Shown: positions 8,682-17,266, counted from the stretch's first letter. The stretch: 64,000 bases of DNA from an uncultured Lachnospiraceae bacterium (GCA_910580195.1 CAJTWA010000001.1:124001-188000), one strand, 5' to 3'. Program-made: numbers and translations. The notes: a model not told the origin generated them from the letters alone.

Positions 8682-10142
8682 ATGGGTAAAATAATTGTAA
8701 TCGGCGCAGGTGCGGCAGGGATGATGGCTGCCGCCCAAGCCGCCGCCAGCGGGCACAAAGTCCTGCTGTTGGAAAAAAATGAAAAACTGGGGAAAAAAAT
8801 TTACATTACCGGGAAAGGCAGGTGCAACCTGACAAATGCCTGTGGAATGGAGGATTTGCCCAAGCATGTGCTGCGCAACCGGAAATTCCTCTACAGCGCG
8901 TTTTACGGTTTCACCAACATGCAGGCCATTGAGTTCTTCGAAGCCCATGGCCTCGCCACCAAGATAGAGCGCGGGGAGCGGGTATTCCCAGTATCTGATC
9001 ATTCCTCCGACGTCATACGCTCGCTGCAGCGGGCATTGCAACAGGAAGGCGTAGAAGTCCGCCTCCATACGCAAGTAAAGGAAGTTCTGGCAGATACAGC
9101 AGAAAAAACTGCCGCTTGCATGGAAAAATGTGATGCAAAAGAGCCTACAGCTTACATGGAAGAATGTGTGGCAGAAGAACCTGCTGCCAGTGCACAGAAA
9201 TGGGATAAGGCAGGGCCTGCCGCTTGTACAGGGGAACACAGCACAGAAGAATTAGAAATTTCCCCGAAAAACAGGGGAGGGAAATCCAGAAAAGGACAAA
9301 GGGCACAAAACCCCAAACGCCAAATTACAGGCGTCCGCCTGTCCAATGGGGCTATTTTGCCAGCAGACGCCGTAATCATTGCCACCGGGGGCTGTTCCTA
9401 CGTTTCCACAGGCTCCACCGGGGACGGCTACCGTTTCGCCCGGGAACTAGGCCATACAGTAACAGAACTGCGCCCCTCCCTCGTGCCCTTTGAAACAGCA
9501 GAGCCATGGGTAAAGGAACTGCAGGGCCTGTCCCTGCGGAATGTAAAGGTACGCATAAAAAACGGCAAAAAAGCCATCTATGAGGGATTCGGTGAAATGC
9601 TCTTCACCCATTTCGGCGTCAGCGGCCCCTTAATTTTAAGCGCAAGCAGCATCATCAACGACGATATGGGCAAGCTGCCCCTCCCCATGGAAATCGACCT
9701 AAAGCCCGCCTTGTCCATGGAACAGCTAGACAATCGCATCTTACGGGATTTCGGGGAAAACACGAACCGGCAGTTCAAAAATGGGGTACAAAAGCTGTTC
9801 CCCGCCAAGCTCCTCCCAGTCATCGTGTCCCTAAGCGGCATAGATCCGGAGAAAAAAATAAACGAAGTCACCAAAGAAGAACGCCAAAGTTTCGCCAAAT
9901 TAATAAAATCTTTCCCATTGACGGTAACCAAATTCCGCGGCTTCAACGAAGCCGTCATCACAAGGGGCGGCGTTTGCGTCAAGGAAGTCAACCCCTCCAC
10001 CATGGAATCCAAGCTGGTATCCGGCCTGTATTTTGCCGGGGAAGTATTAGACGTAGACGCACTGACAGGCGGCTTCAACCTCCAGATCGCATGGTCCACC
10101 GGCCACCTAGCCGGAAAAAGCGCCTGCCCAATAACACAATGA
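8682..10142 (+). CDS. HI0933/BaiN-like NAD(P)/FAD-dependent oxidoreductase
   Basis: A flavoprotein with the N-terminal Rossmann motif GAGAAGMMAAAQAA, LLEKNEKLGKKIYITGKGRCN, and the C-terminal signature GGVCVKEVNPSTMESK...GLYFAGEVLDVDALTGGFNLQIAWSTG typical of the HI0933 family, which includes the bile-acid reductase BaiN. The substrate is not predictable. At 486 residues it is ~75 longer than usual: about residues 143-205 are a hydrophilic insert containing 12-13-residue near-repeats (CMEKCDAKEPT / YMEECVAEEPA). It sits upstream of cmk, the usual arrangement in Clostridia. Confidence 0.9.
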   Translation: MGKIIVIGAGAAGMMAAAQAAASGHKVLLLEKNEKLGKKIYITGKGRCNLTNACGMEDLPKHVLRNRKFLYSAFYGFTNMQAIEFFEAHGLATKIERGERVFPVSDHSSDVIRSLQRALQQEGVEVRLHTQVKEVLADTAEKTAACMEKCDAKEPTAYMEECVAEEPAASAQKWDKAGPAACTGEHSTEELEISPKNRGGKSRKGQRAQNPKRQITGVRLSNGAILPADAVIIATGGCSYVSTGSTGDGYRFARELGHTVTELRPSLVPFETAEPWVKELQGLSLRNVKVRIKNGKKAIYEGFGEMLFTHFGVSGPLILSASSIINDDMGKLPLPMEIDLKPALSMEQLDNRILRDFGENTNRQFKNGVQKLFPAKLLPVIVSLSGIDPEKKINEVTKEERQSFAKLIKSFPLTVTKFRGFNEAVITRGGVCVKEVNPSTMESKLVSGLYFAGEVLDVDALTGGFNLQIAWSTGHLAGKSACPITQ

Positions 10143-10442
10143 TATAGAACTTTGCAAAAATTATGCAAAAGTAGATGGAACCCCAATACACAGGAAATTC
10201 CGGATACTCCCTTCCTCCACAAGAACTATGCAAGAATTATGCGAAAGTAGATGGGAACCCAATACACAGGAAATTCCGGGTTCCCTTCCCCAAAGCAAAC
10301 AGTTCATGGGCGCCCATAGCGGAGGTGATAAGAACTATGCAGAAGCAAAAGGGTTCCCAGTACACAGGAAATTCCAGATACCCCCTTCCCTCACAAGAAC
10401 TATGCGAGAATTATGCGAAAGTAGATGGGTTCCCAGTACACA
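10143..10442. repeat. Direct-repeat array abutting fold-back element A
   Basis: Four copies of a motif ending ACACAGGAAATTCC (near 10183, 10259, 10358 and 10434; spacings of about 76, 99 and 76 bases) alternate with AAGAACTATGC-type segments. A truncated copy of the element's left half lies at about 10268-10330. The array looks like repeated partial duplication of the element's left flank. No credible gene is seen here. Confidence 0.75.
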
Positions 10443-10623
10443 GGAAATTCCGGGCGCCCCTTCCCCTAAGCAAACAGTCCATGGGCGCCCTTAGTGGAGG
10501 TGAAATCCACTGCTTACGCAGACTTAGGAATGAGGGCGCTCCCGAAATTCCTTAGTCGGAGTTAGCAGTTAGTTCACCGGAACGTTGCCCAGTTTGTGTG
10601 GGGAAGGGGCGCCCGGAATTTCC
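10443..10623 (+). repeat. 180-base fold-back element, copy A (full)
   Basis: A perfect 24-base terminal inverted repeat (GGAAATTCCGGGC... at the left, its complement at the right) encloses inner stems GTGGA/TCCAC and TTAGGAAT/ATTCCTTAG and a conserved GTTAGCAGTTAGTTCACCGG block. The same architecture recurs at B, C, D and E with compensating base changes, and at F in a deleted form. Confidence 0.85.
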
Positions 10624-10807
10624 GTCCGCCCCCAAAGCCTACCCCCACAAACCTCCAAAGAAAAGAACCACCCAGATTTCCCTCCTACGCCCCTAAAGCA
10701 TACGCAATAAAAAAACAAAAAGCAAAAAGCGAAAAAAATGAAAAAACAGGCACACCCCACCCCATTTTGTGCCAAACCAAACCCAATCGAAAGGAACAAA
10801 CCAAACC

Positions 10808-11482
10808 ATGGCATTTAACATCGCAATCGACGGCCCCGCCGGGGCAGGCAAAAGTACTATTGCCAAAAAAGTAGCAAAAGAGTTATCATATATCTACGTA
10901 GACACCGGCGCAATGTACCGCGCAATGGCCCTGTTTTTCCTCCGGGAAGGAATCCCCCCAGAAGACGAAGCAGCAATCAGTAGGGCCTGCAGCCGCATCA
11001 CCGTCACCCTTTCCAACGAAAATGGAGAGCAGCAGGTATTTTTAAACGGAGAAAATGTCAATGGCCTAATCCGCACCGAAGAAGTAGGCGCCATGGCATC
11101 CAAAACCAGCATTTACCCCAAAGTCCGGGAAAAGCTCACCCAGCTCCAGCGGGAACTGGCAAGGACCACAGATTTAATCATGGACGGGCGGGACATTGGC
11201 ACCTGCGTGCTGCCAGAAGCCCAAGTAAAAATTTACTTAACGGCCAGCGTGGAAACCAGAGGAAAACGCAGGTTTTTAGAATTGCAGGAAAAAGGCATAA
11301 GCTGCCAGCTTGACAAAATCTGCGAGGACATCAAGGCGCGGGATGAGCAGGACATGAACCGGGAGATTTCCCCTTTGCGCCAAGCCAAGGACGCAGCCTT
11401 AATTGACAGCTCTTCCATGTCAGTGGAAGAAGTAACAGCAGAAATCCTGCGTCTGGTAAAAGGAGCTAATGGATGGAAGTAA
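10808..11482 (+). CDS. cmk: Cytidylate kinase
   Basis: It phosphorylates CMP/dCMP with ATP in pyrimidine nucleotide synthesis. A P-loop GPAGAGKST lies at the N-terminus, followed by YVDTGAMYRAMA, the NMP-binding region, MDGRDIGTCVLPEA, and a C-terminal RDEQDMNREISPLRQA lid typical of Cmk. It has 224 residues, the usual length. ATG 10808 (MAFNIAIDG) fits the family start, with AAGGAA 11 bases upstream. The upstream in-frame codons are not conserved-looking and are excluded. It overlaps ispH by 10 bases. Confidence 0.95.
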   Translation: MAFNIAIDGPAGAGKSTIAKKVAKELSYIYVDTGAMYRAMALFFLREGIPPEDEAAISRACSRITVTLSNENGEQQVFLNGENVNGLIRTEEVGAMASKTSIYPKVREKLTQLQRELARTTDLIMDGRDIGTCVLPEAQVKIYLTASVETRGKRRFLELQEKGISCQLDKICEDIKARDEQDMNREISPLRQAKDAALIDSSSMSVEEVTAEILRLVKGANGWK

Positions 11483-12330
11483 TATTGGCAAAAACCGCCG
11501 GGTTCTGTTTCGGCGTAAAGCGTGCGGTGGATACCGTATATGAGCAGGCCGGGCAGGGCAAAGGCAGGATTTATACCTACGGCCCAATCATCCACAACGA
11601 AGAAGTGGTAAAGGACTTAAGCCAGAAGGGCGTTAGGGTAGTAGAAACGCCGGAGGAACTGAAAAACTGCAAGGACGGGACAGTAATTATCCGTTCCCAC
11701 GGGGTAGGCCAAGACATCTACCGGCTGCTGGAAGAGGAAGGGATTCCCTATGTGGATGCCACCTGCCCCTTCGTGCGGAAAATCCACCGGATTGTGGGGC
11801 AGTACAGCAAGGAAGGCTGCCATGTGGTAATTATTGGCAACAGCAGCCACCCGGAGGTAGAGGGAATCAAGGGGTGGAGCCATGATATTGGGGCGACTAC
11901 CGTGGTTTCTACAGAGGAAGAAGCCCGAAATTTCTCCATAAAAGGGAAAAAAAGGGTGTGTATCGTTGCCCAGACGACATTTAACAACAAGAAATTTAAA
12001 GAACTAGTTGAAATTATCGGAAAAAAAGGTTATGATATAATTGTTTTAAATACGATCTGCAATGCAACCCAAGAACGGCAGGCAGAGGCCAAGGAGATTG
12101 CCAGCCGGGTGGATGCCATGGTTGTGATAGGCGGGAAGGCCAGCTCCAACACGCAGAAGCTATTTGAAATATGTAAAAAAGAATGTGCAAATACTTACTA
12201 TATACAGACACTGAAAGATTTGGATTTCTCTGAATTACGGTCCATTAATAACGTAGGTATTACCGCAGGGGCTTCTACCCCAAACAAAATTATTGAGGAG
12301 GTTCAAAAAAATGTCAGAAATGAGTTTTGA
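11473..12330 (+). CDS. ispH: 4-hydroxy-3-methylbut-2-enyl diphosphate reductase
   Basis: The last step of the MEP isoprenoid pathway, a [4Fe-4S] enzyme. The three cluster cysteines are visible in AKTAGFCFGVKRAV, VDATCPFVRKIH and LNTICNATQERQ, with the conserved HNEEVV and TTFN motifs. It has 285 residues. Many Clostridia encode IspH fused to ribosomal protein S1. Here the stop codon falls 20 bases into rpsA in another frame, so the two are separate but overlapping. Confidence 0.95.
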   Translation: MEVILAKTAGFCFGVKRAVDTVYEQAGQGKGRIYTYGPIIHNEEVVKDLSQKGVRVVETPEELKNCKDGTVIIRSHGVGQDIYRLLEEEGIPYVDATCPFVRKIHRIVGQYSKEGCHVVIIGNSSHPEVEGIKGWSHDIGATTVVSTEEEARNFSIKGKKRVCIVAQTTFNNKKFKELVEIIGKKGYDIIVLNTICNATQERQAEAKEIASRVDAMVVIGGKASSNTQKLFEICKKECANTYYIQTLKDLDFSELRSINNVGITAGASTPNKIIEEVQKNVRNEF

Positions 12331-13411
12331 ACAAATGCTGGAAGAATCATTTAAAACAATAAGGAATGGAGAGGTAGTCGAAGGTACCGTTATTGATGTG
12401 AAGCCAGACGAGATCATCTTAAATATTGGTTACAAATCCGATGGAATCATTACCCGGAATGAATATACAAACGAACCGAATGTAGACCTGACTACCGTGA
12501 TTTCCGTAGGCGACACCATGGAGGCAAAGGTCCTTAAGGTAAACGACGGCGAAGGGCAGGTAATGCTGACTTACAAACGCCTTGCCGCAGAGAAAGGCAG
12601 CAAACGCTTGGAAGAAGCCTTCAACACGCAGGAAGTGCTTACTGCAAAGGTAGCGCAGGTATTGGAAGGCGGCCTTGGCGTAGTGATTGACGAGGCAAGG
12701 ATTTTTATCCCTGCAAGCCTAGTATCCGATACATATGAGAAGGATTTGGGCAAGTACAAAGACCAAGAAATCGAATTTGTAATTACAGAATTCAACCCCC
12801 GCAGGAGAAGGATTATCGGGGACAGGAAACAGTTATTGCTTGCTAAGAAGGCAGAACTGCAGAAGGCGCTGTTTGAGAGGATTAATATCGGTGATGTCTT
12901 GGAAGGCTCTGTAAAGAATGTGACGGACTTCGGCGCATTTATTGATTTAGGCGGGGCAGACGGGCTCCTCCACATTTCCGAGATGTCTTGGGGAAGGGTG
13001 GAGAACCCAAGGAAGGTTTTCAAGGTTGGCGAGGTAGTCAGGGTATTTATTAAGGATATCCATGACAACAAGATTGCACTGAGCATGAAATTTGAGGACG
13101 AGAACCCATGGAAGGATGCAGCTTCGAAATATGCTGTCGGCAATATTGTGGAAGGCGTAGTCGCTAGGATGACAGATTTCGGCGCATTTGTGGAGCTTGC
13201 CCCGGGCGTGGACGCACTGCTGCACGTTTCCCAGATTTCAAAAGAACATGTGGAAAAACCGGCGGATGTATTGAATATCGGCCAGGAAATCAAAGCTAAG
13301 ATTGTAGATTTCAATGAAGAAGATAAGAAAATCAGCCTTAGCATGAAAGCCCTGCTGGTTCCGTCAGAGGATGTGCAGGAGGATGCAGCAGAAGAATCTG
13401 TAGAAGAATAG
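12311..13411 (+). CDS. rpsA: S1 RNA-binding domain protein (ribosomal protein S1 homologue)
   Basis: Four S1 OB-fold repeats are visible: from GEVVEGTVIDVKPDEIILNIG; around QVLEGGLGVVIDEARIFIPASL; GDVLEGSVKNVTDFGAFIDLGG; and GNIVEGVVARMTDFGAFVELAPG. It has an acidic tail (EDAAEESVEE). Its length of 366 residues matches the S1 half of clostridial IspH-S1 fusions. ATG 12311 has a strong GAGGAGG 9 bases upstream, inside ispH, and follows a run of seven A residues. It probably aids mRNA binding to the ribosome. Confidence 0.92.
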   Translation: MSEMSFEQMLEESFKTIRNGEVVEGTVIDVKPDEIILNIGYKSDGIITRNEYTNEPNVDLTTVISVGDTMEAKVLKVNDGEGQVMLTYKRLAAEKGSKRLEEAFNTQEVLTAKVAQVLEGGLGVVIDEARIFIPASLVSDTYEKDLGKYKDQEIEFVITEFNPRRRRIIGDRKQLLLAKKAELQKALFERINIGDVLEGSVKNVTDFGAFIDLGGADGLLHISEMSWGRVENPRKVFKVGEVVRVFIKDIHDNKIALSMKFEDENPWKDAASKYAVGNIVEGVVARMTDFGAFVELAPGVDALLHVSQISKEHVEKPADVLNIGQEIKAKIVDFNEEDKKISLSMKALLVPSEDVQEDAAEESVEE

Positions 13412-13421
13412 GGGAACCATC

Positions 13422-14195
13422 ATGGTTGGATATGAGGATTTCAAAAAAGATATTTTTGCATTGACGAAGATTGACCTGAATGCTTACAAAGAAAAGCAGA
13501 TGAAGCGCAGGATCGAAACGCTGATTTCTAAGAACAGCATTACAAGCTACAAAGATTATGTGGCGTTGATTAAGAAGGATGCGGAGAAATTTGAGCAGTT
13601 TGTGAATTTCCTTACCATTAACGTGTCTGAGTTTTACCGGAACCCGGAACAGTGGGGGATTCTGGATAAAGAGGTGTTCCCGGCATTAGTCCAGCGGTTT
13701 GGGAAGAGCCTGAAAATCTGGAGCGCTGCATGTTCCACCGGGGATGAGCCATATTCCTTGGTAATGGCCCTCTCCAAGCACCTTCCGATTAACCAGATTA
13801 AGATTACCGCAACCGACATTGATAAGCAGGTGCTGGATAAGGCAAGGCTTGGCCTTTACAATGAGAAGAGCATTGCCGCAGTGCCGCCGGAGTTTAAGAA
13901 GAAATACTTTACCAAAGTCGGCAGTTCTTATAAGATTGCCGATGAAATCAAACGTCAGGTGGAATTTAAGGAGCACAATTTACTGAAAGACCCATACCCA
14001 TCCGGATGCCACTTGATTGTATGCAGGAATGTGCTGATTTATTTTACTGAAGAAGCAAAAGAAGAAATTTATAAGAAATTCAACGCTGCCTTAACAAAGG
14101 ACGGAATCCTGTTTATCGGCAGCACCGAGCAGATTATGAATTATAGGGAACTGAATTACCAGAGGAAACAGTCCTTCTTTTTCCAGAAAATTTAA
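13422..14195 (+). CDS. cheR: CheR-type protein-glutamate methyltransferase
   Basis: It uses S-adenosylmethionine to methylate receptor glutamates. An N-terminal helical CheR domain (YKEKQMKRRIETLI) is followed by the Rossmann domain with WSAACSTGDEPYSLVMAL, ITATDIDKQVL, NLLKDPYP and LIVCRNVLIYF. At 257 residues it is full length. No chemoreceptor, CheA or flagellar gene is in the window; it follows rpsA by 10 bases, so it is probably in the housekeeping operon. Its target is unknown. Confidence 0.93.
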   Translation: MVGYEDFKKDIFALTKIDLNAYKEKQMKRRIETLISKNSITSYKDYVALIKKDAEKFEQFVNFLTINVSEFYRNPEQWGILDKEVFPALVQRFGKSLKIWSAACSTGDEPYSLVMALSKHLPINQIKITATDIDKQVLDKARLGLYNEKSIAAVPPEFKKKYFTKVGSSYKIADEIKRQVEFKEHNLLKDPYPSGCHLIVCRNVLIYFTEEAKEEIYKKFNAALTKDGILFIGSTEQIMNYRELNYQRKQSFFFQKI

Positions 14196-14213
14196 GGGCT
14201 GGGGCAATGGGAT

Positions 14214-14250
14214 ACAGGCGCGCAGGGAACTTGCTGTGCGCCTGTTTTTC
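14214..14250 (+). terminator. Intrinsic terminator after cheR
   Basis: A 12-bp stem ACAGGCGCGCAG / CTGTGCGCCTGT with one G-U pair, followed by TTTT. Confidence 0.9.
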
Positions 14251-14404
14251 GGCTTATAGGGAATAAAGGCAAAAAATGATGCGCGCGTTGTGCTTGGATT
14301 GCCCTCCGGCCGCAAAGAGTCCCTTTCTATCTGTCCGTCATGGTTTTCACAATATTCTGGCAGTGGAATATACTATCAGAAAAGAAGAGAAAGGAAAACC
14401 TGTT

Positions 14405-14956
14405 ATGGAGGAAAAGAAATGCATGCTGGCGAATACTTGCAGCTTTGCAGGGGTAAAGCCGGTGATGGTGGATTTGCCGTACCCTGAGATAAAAGTCAGG
14501 TGCCAGAACCAGATCTACGCAAACTTGCTGAGCGTGGACTACTGCGGGGCGACTTCTGAAATGTCTGCAATTACCCAATATATCAACAACGAAAACCGCC
14601 TGTCCTTAAAAAACTGCCCCCTTGCCCAGACGCTCCTTGGGATTGCAATGGCAGAGATGATGCATTTGCAGAAATTAGGGGAACTGGTCTGCCTGCTGGG
14701 CGGGACGGTTGACTTTGTGGCAAGGCAACAGAACGGTAGGAACGTGGTATGGACGCCGGAATTCCTGGCAATCCCAGAACACGCCAAGCAGATGCTGCTG
14801 GCCGATATTGAGGCGGAAAAGGCAGCCATCAGCCAGTACCGGATGCATATGAAAATGATCAATGACGACTGCGTAAACAAAGTGCTGGCAAGGATCATTA
14901 TGGATGAAGAATACCATATCATGATTTTGCAGACATTGATACGGGAGCACTGCTAG
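14405..14956 (+). CDS. Ferritin-like di-iron domain protein
   Basis: No close family is certain, but the two helices carry paired metal-ligand motifs: EMMH in GIAMAEMMHLQKL and EEYH in IIMDEEYHIMILQTL, with a further glutamate in DIEAEKAAISQY. This is the ferritin/rubrerythrin pattern (E...ExxH...E...ExxH). It has 183 residues. A role in iron or peroxide handling is inference. The start could be ATG 14405 (GAAAGG upstream) or ATG 14423, with GGAGG 11 bases before. It has its own transcription unit after the cheR terminator. Confidence 0.7.
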   Translation: MEEKKCMLANTCSFAGVKPVMVDLPYPEIKVRCQNQIYANLLSVDYCGATSEMSAITQYINNENRLSLKNCPLAQTLLGIAMAEMMHLQKLGELVCLLGGTVDFVARQQNGRNVVWTPEFLAIPEHAKQMLLADIEAEKAAISQYRMHMKMINDDCVNKVLARIIMDEEYHIMILQTLIREHC

Positions 14957-15069
14957 TACGCTGTTTAGGATATCTTAATTGCGGGCGTTGATGCGGGAGC
15001 ACTGCTGGTACGCTGTTTGGGATATCTTAATTGCAGGCGTTGATGGGGGCACTGCTGGTACACGGTTTA
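14938..15069. repeat. 52-base tandem repeat spanning the end of the ferritin-like gene
   Basis: Units start near 14938, 14990 and 15042 (the third partial); each contains GGGAGCACTGCT and GATATCTTAATTGC. The first unit includes the last codons and the TAG. In the second copy that TAG is TGG. Confidence 0.85.
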
Positions 15070-15112
15070 GGGTTTTTTGACATATTGCTATAGCGGGGCA
15101 GCTGTAATAATT

Positions 15113-15219
15113 TTTATGGGAAAGATTGGATTTCCTGTTTCTTTAGTATTTATGGGAAAGATTGGATTTCCTGTTTCTTTAGTTTTTTTGGAAAAGGTTG
15201 GATTTCCTGTTTTTTAATT
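15113..15219 (+). repeat. Three tandem 36-base terminator-like units
   Basis: Each unit (about 15113, 15149 and 15185) carries GGAAA...TTTCC hairpin arms, then TG and a T-rich run. They read as plus-strand terminators between convergent genes, behind the ferritin-like gene. Confidence 0.7.
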
Positions 15220-15837
15220 CTTATAGAAAAAAATGGCAAGCTGCGTGCGGTCCCGCAGTTCTAGTTTTTCAAGGATGGAGCTTAGGTAATTCCGCACCGT
15301 CCCTTCACTTAAGAAAAGCTGCCCGGCGATTTCCCGGTTGCTGTACCCTTGGGCTACCAGCTCAATAATTTCCAATTCCTTGTCCGTAATCCCTTTGGCG
15401 GAATAGTCGTAACGGGAATGGCTGGCATTGGAAATGAAACTGGGGAGCCGGGTAATAATTTCATTTCCAAATACATTCTGGCCTTTTACCACTGCCTTTA
15501 AGGAGGGCAGCAAACTTTCAAAATCCTGTTTCAGGATGTATCCTTTTGCCCCCAGCTTTAAAGACTGTACAATGTATTCATCGTCTAGGAAGGTAGTCAG
15601 GAACAGGATTTTTGCTTCTGGGTCCTTGGCTAAGATAAGCCCTGCGGCTTCAAGGCCGGTCATCCCGTCCATGCGGATGTCCATAAGCAGGACTTGGGGG
15701 CGGTGCTTTTCGTATAAGGCTACGGCTTCTTGCCCATTTTTCCCTATCCCAAGGACATGGATTTCCCCGGAAGATTCCAAAATAGTTTTCAAGGACAGGG
15801 AAACAAATGGGTCGTCATCTACAATTATAATATCCAT
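15214..15837 (-). CDS. NarL/LuxR-family response regulator
   Basis: A receiver domain with an acidic pocket (VDDD), phospho-acceptor Asp53 in LLMDIRMDGMTGLE, and a C-terminal LuxR HTH (ITDKELEIIELVAQGYSNREIAGQLFLSEGTVRNYLSSI). It has 207 residues, standard for the DesR/NarL type. It is partner of the histidine kinase encoded just upstream on the same strand. The likely target is the divergent ABC exporter, by analogy with other DesK/R-type and bacteriocin-response systems. AAGGAA precedes its ATG. Confidence 0.93.
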   Translation of the reverse strand: MDIIIVDDDPFVSLSLKTILESSGEIHVLGIGKNGQEAVALYEKHRPQVLLMDIRMDGMTGLEAAGLILAKDPEAKILFLTTFLDDEYIVQSLKLGAKGYILKQDFESLLPSLKAVVKGQNVFGNEIITRLPSFISNASHSRYDYSAKGITDKELEIIELVAQGYSNREIAGQLFLSEGTVRNYLSSILEKLELRDRTQLAIFFYKN

Positions 15838-15938
15838 GGTTTTTCCTTTCTTTTCAAGGTTTTCAGGGGCAGTGGAGAAGTGTGCCGCTATTTACAGCCA
15901 TAATGCCCAAGGTTTTTCCTTTTTTTCAACGTAGTTTT

Positions 15939-17081
15939 TTAGCTTTGGGGTTCCCGGGGGATGGAAACAAAGATTTGGAACCCGCCTTCGGTGGAAATGG
16001 AAAAAATCCCATTTAAGTTTTTCACCCGCTCCCGCATATTTGCAATGCCCATGCCGGGATTTTCCAGATTAGCAATGGTTAAGCCAGCGCCATTCTTTTT
16101 TGCAGCGTCTGTGCCGTTGTCTTTTACCGTAAGCTGGTACAGGCTGGGGTGCTCCCGCAGGACAATGGAAACCTCGGTTGCATTGCTGTGCCGTGCCGTG
16201 TTGGATAATGCTTCTTTTACAATGGAAATGAAGCAGTATTTCACAGGGGCAGGGACAAAACGCCCCATGTCATAGGTAAGGCTGGCCTGATAGCCCCTGA
16301 TTCCGGCAGCCAGTTCAGAAATGGCGGATTCCAAGTCGATGGAGTCGTCCCGGAGCCCATGGACGCTTTCCCGGACGGAGTCCATGGCAAGGGAAAGGGT
16401 GGCTGTTAGGTCCATTAAGGGCTTGCGCATATTTTCCTGCTGGTTGATGGCGGCCAGCGCCCCGGACTGGAGGATGGAGCGGGAAAGCATATGGCCTACA
16501 TTGTCATGGATTTCCCGGGCAATCCGGTTGCGCTCCTTTAAAGTGGCAATGTGTATTTCATGGTCCTGTTTTTCAATTAAATTTTTGTTTTTCTGCTGGA
16601 GGAGCAGTTGGTATTCCGTGGAGGAGTCCCGCAGCAGCCGCAATTCCCGCTCCAGTTCCAGAAGCTTTGCCGTTTTGCCAGCAAATACCCATGCCGGAAG
16701 AAATAAAAGGAGCACTGCCCAAGGCAGGGGCTTGGGCTCTCCCAAAAAGGAGAGGAAAGGCAGGGGGATGAGCGCAAGGACGCCTACATGGCGCAGGGAA
16801 ACAGCCAGCCCATAAAACAGGAGGGGCAGGAAACAGCCAAAGGCAGGGTGCGCCAAGCTAAGCCCTGCCAAGGAAATCCACATGCCGGTTAAAAGGAGCC
16901 GGCAAGGGGCAGGGAGCTGCCAAAGCCGCTGGCACTCTAAGTTGCAGTAACTGCAAAGGCAGAGAAAAATAATTGCGGCCAGCAATGCTAAAATATGGAT
17001 CAGGCTGCTGGCAGGCCGCCAGAAAAATAGGACCAGCGTGCTGCCAAAAAAAAGGATTAATTGGTCGGAAAGCGTTTCCAT
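15939..17081 (-). CDS. DesK/NarX-type sensor histidine kinase
   Basis: The N-terminal ~150 residues are several hydrophobic segments (about five membrane helices), then a coiled coil, the HisKA_3 motif RNRIAREIHDNVGHMLSRS with the phosphoacceptor His, and a HATPase domain with KEALSNTARHSNA and GMGIANMRERV. At 380 residues from ATG 17081, AAAGGAGG precedes the start; the longer frame to 17162 lacks one. The sensor domain lies almost wholly in the membrane, which suggests sensing of membrane state or of a membrane-active peptide (inference). Confidence 0.92.
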   Translation of the reverse strand: METLSDQLILFFGSTLVLFFWRPASSLIHILALLAAIIFLCLCSYCNLECQRLWQLPAPCRLLLTGMWISLAGLSLAHPAFGCFLPLLFYGLAVSLRHVGVLALIPLPFLSFLGEPKPLPWAVLLLFLPAWVFAGKTAKLLELERELRLLRDSSTEYQLLLQQKNKNLIEKQDHEIHIATLKERNRIAREIHDNVGHMLSRSILQSGALAAINQQENMRKPLMDLTATLSLAMDSVRESVHGLRDDSIDLESAISELAAGIRGYQASLTYDMGRFVPAPVKYCFISIVKEALSNTARHSNATEVSIVLREHPSLYQLTVKDNGTDAAKKNGAGLTIANLENPGMGIANMRERVKNLNGIFSISTEGGFQIFVSIPREPQS

Positions 17082-17155
17082 AGGCGGCCTCCTTTCTGCC
17101 GTTTTTCCAATTATACTACATTCTTGCTTTTTTTCACAGGGCGTTGCAGGAAAAT

Positions 17156-17169
17156 GTGACATTTGTCAC
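17156..17169. promoter_or_regulatory. Operator candidate between the two-component and exporter genes
   Basis: GTGACA-TT-TGTCAC, a perfect 6-base inverted repeat, sits in the divergent region. It is about 25 bases upstream of the exporter's -35. A likely binding site for the response regulator. Confidence 0.55.
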
Positions 17170-17194
17170 GGCGGGGAGGTGACAGGGGGCACTG

Positions 17195-17223
17195 TTGCAG
17201 GGGCAGTTTTTCTGCTACACTAT
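17195..17223 (+). promoter_or_regulatory. Candidate promoter of the ABC-2 exporter operon
   Basis: TTGCAG (17195-17200), 17 bases, CACTAT (17218-17223). The weak -10 is consistent with an activator-dependent promoter. Confidence 0.4.
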
Positions 17224-17266
17224 AGGAGAAGCGGCAGGGAGATGTTGCGTGGAAGAATATGGCTTG

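Noticed and set aside
10143..10442. CRISPR array
   Set aside because: Repeats are few, unequal in spacing (76-99 bases), imperfect, and adjoin a fold-back element; there are no cas genes nearby. The arrays at 38260-38500 and 43217-43321 fail for the same reasons.
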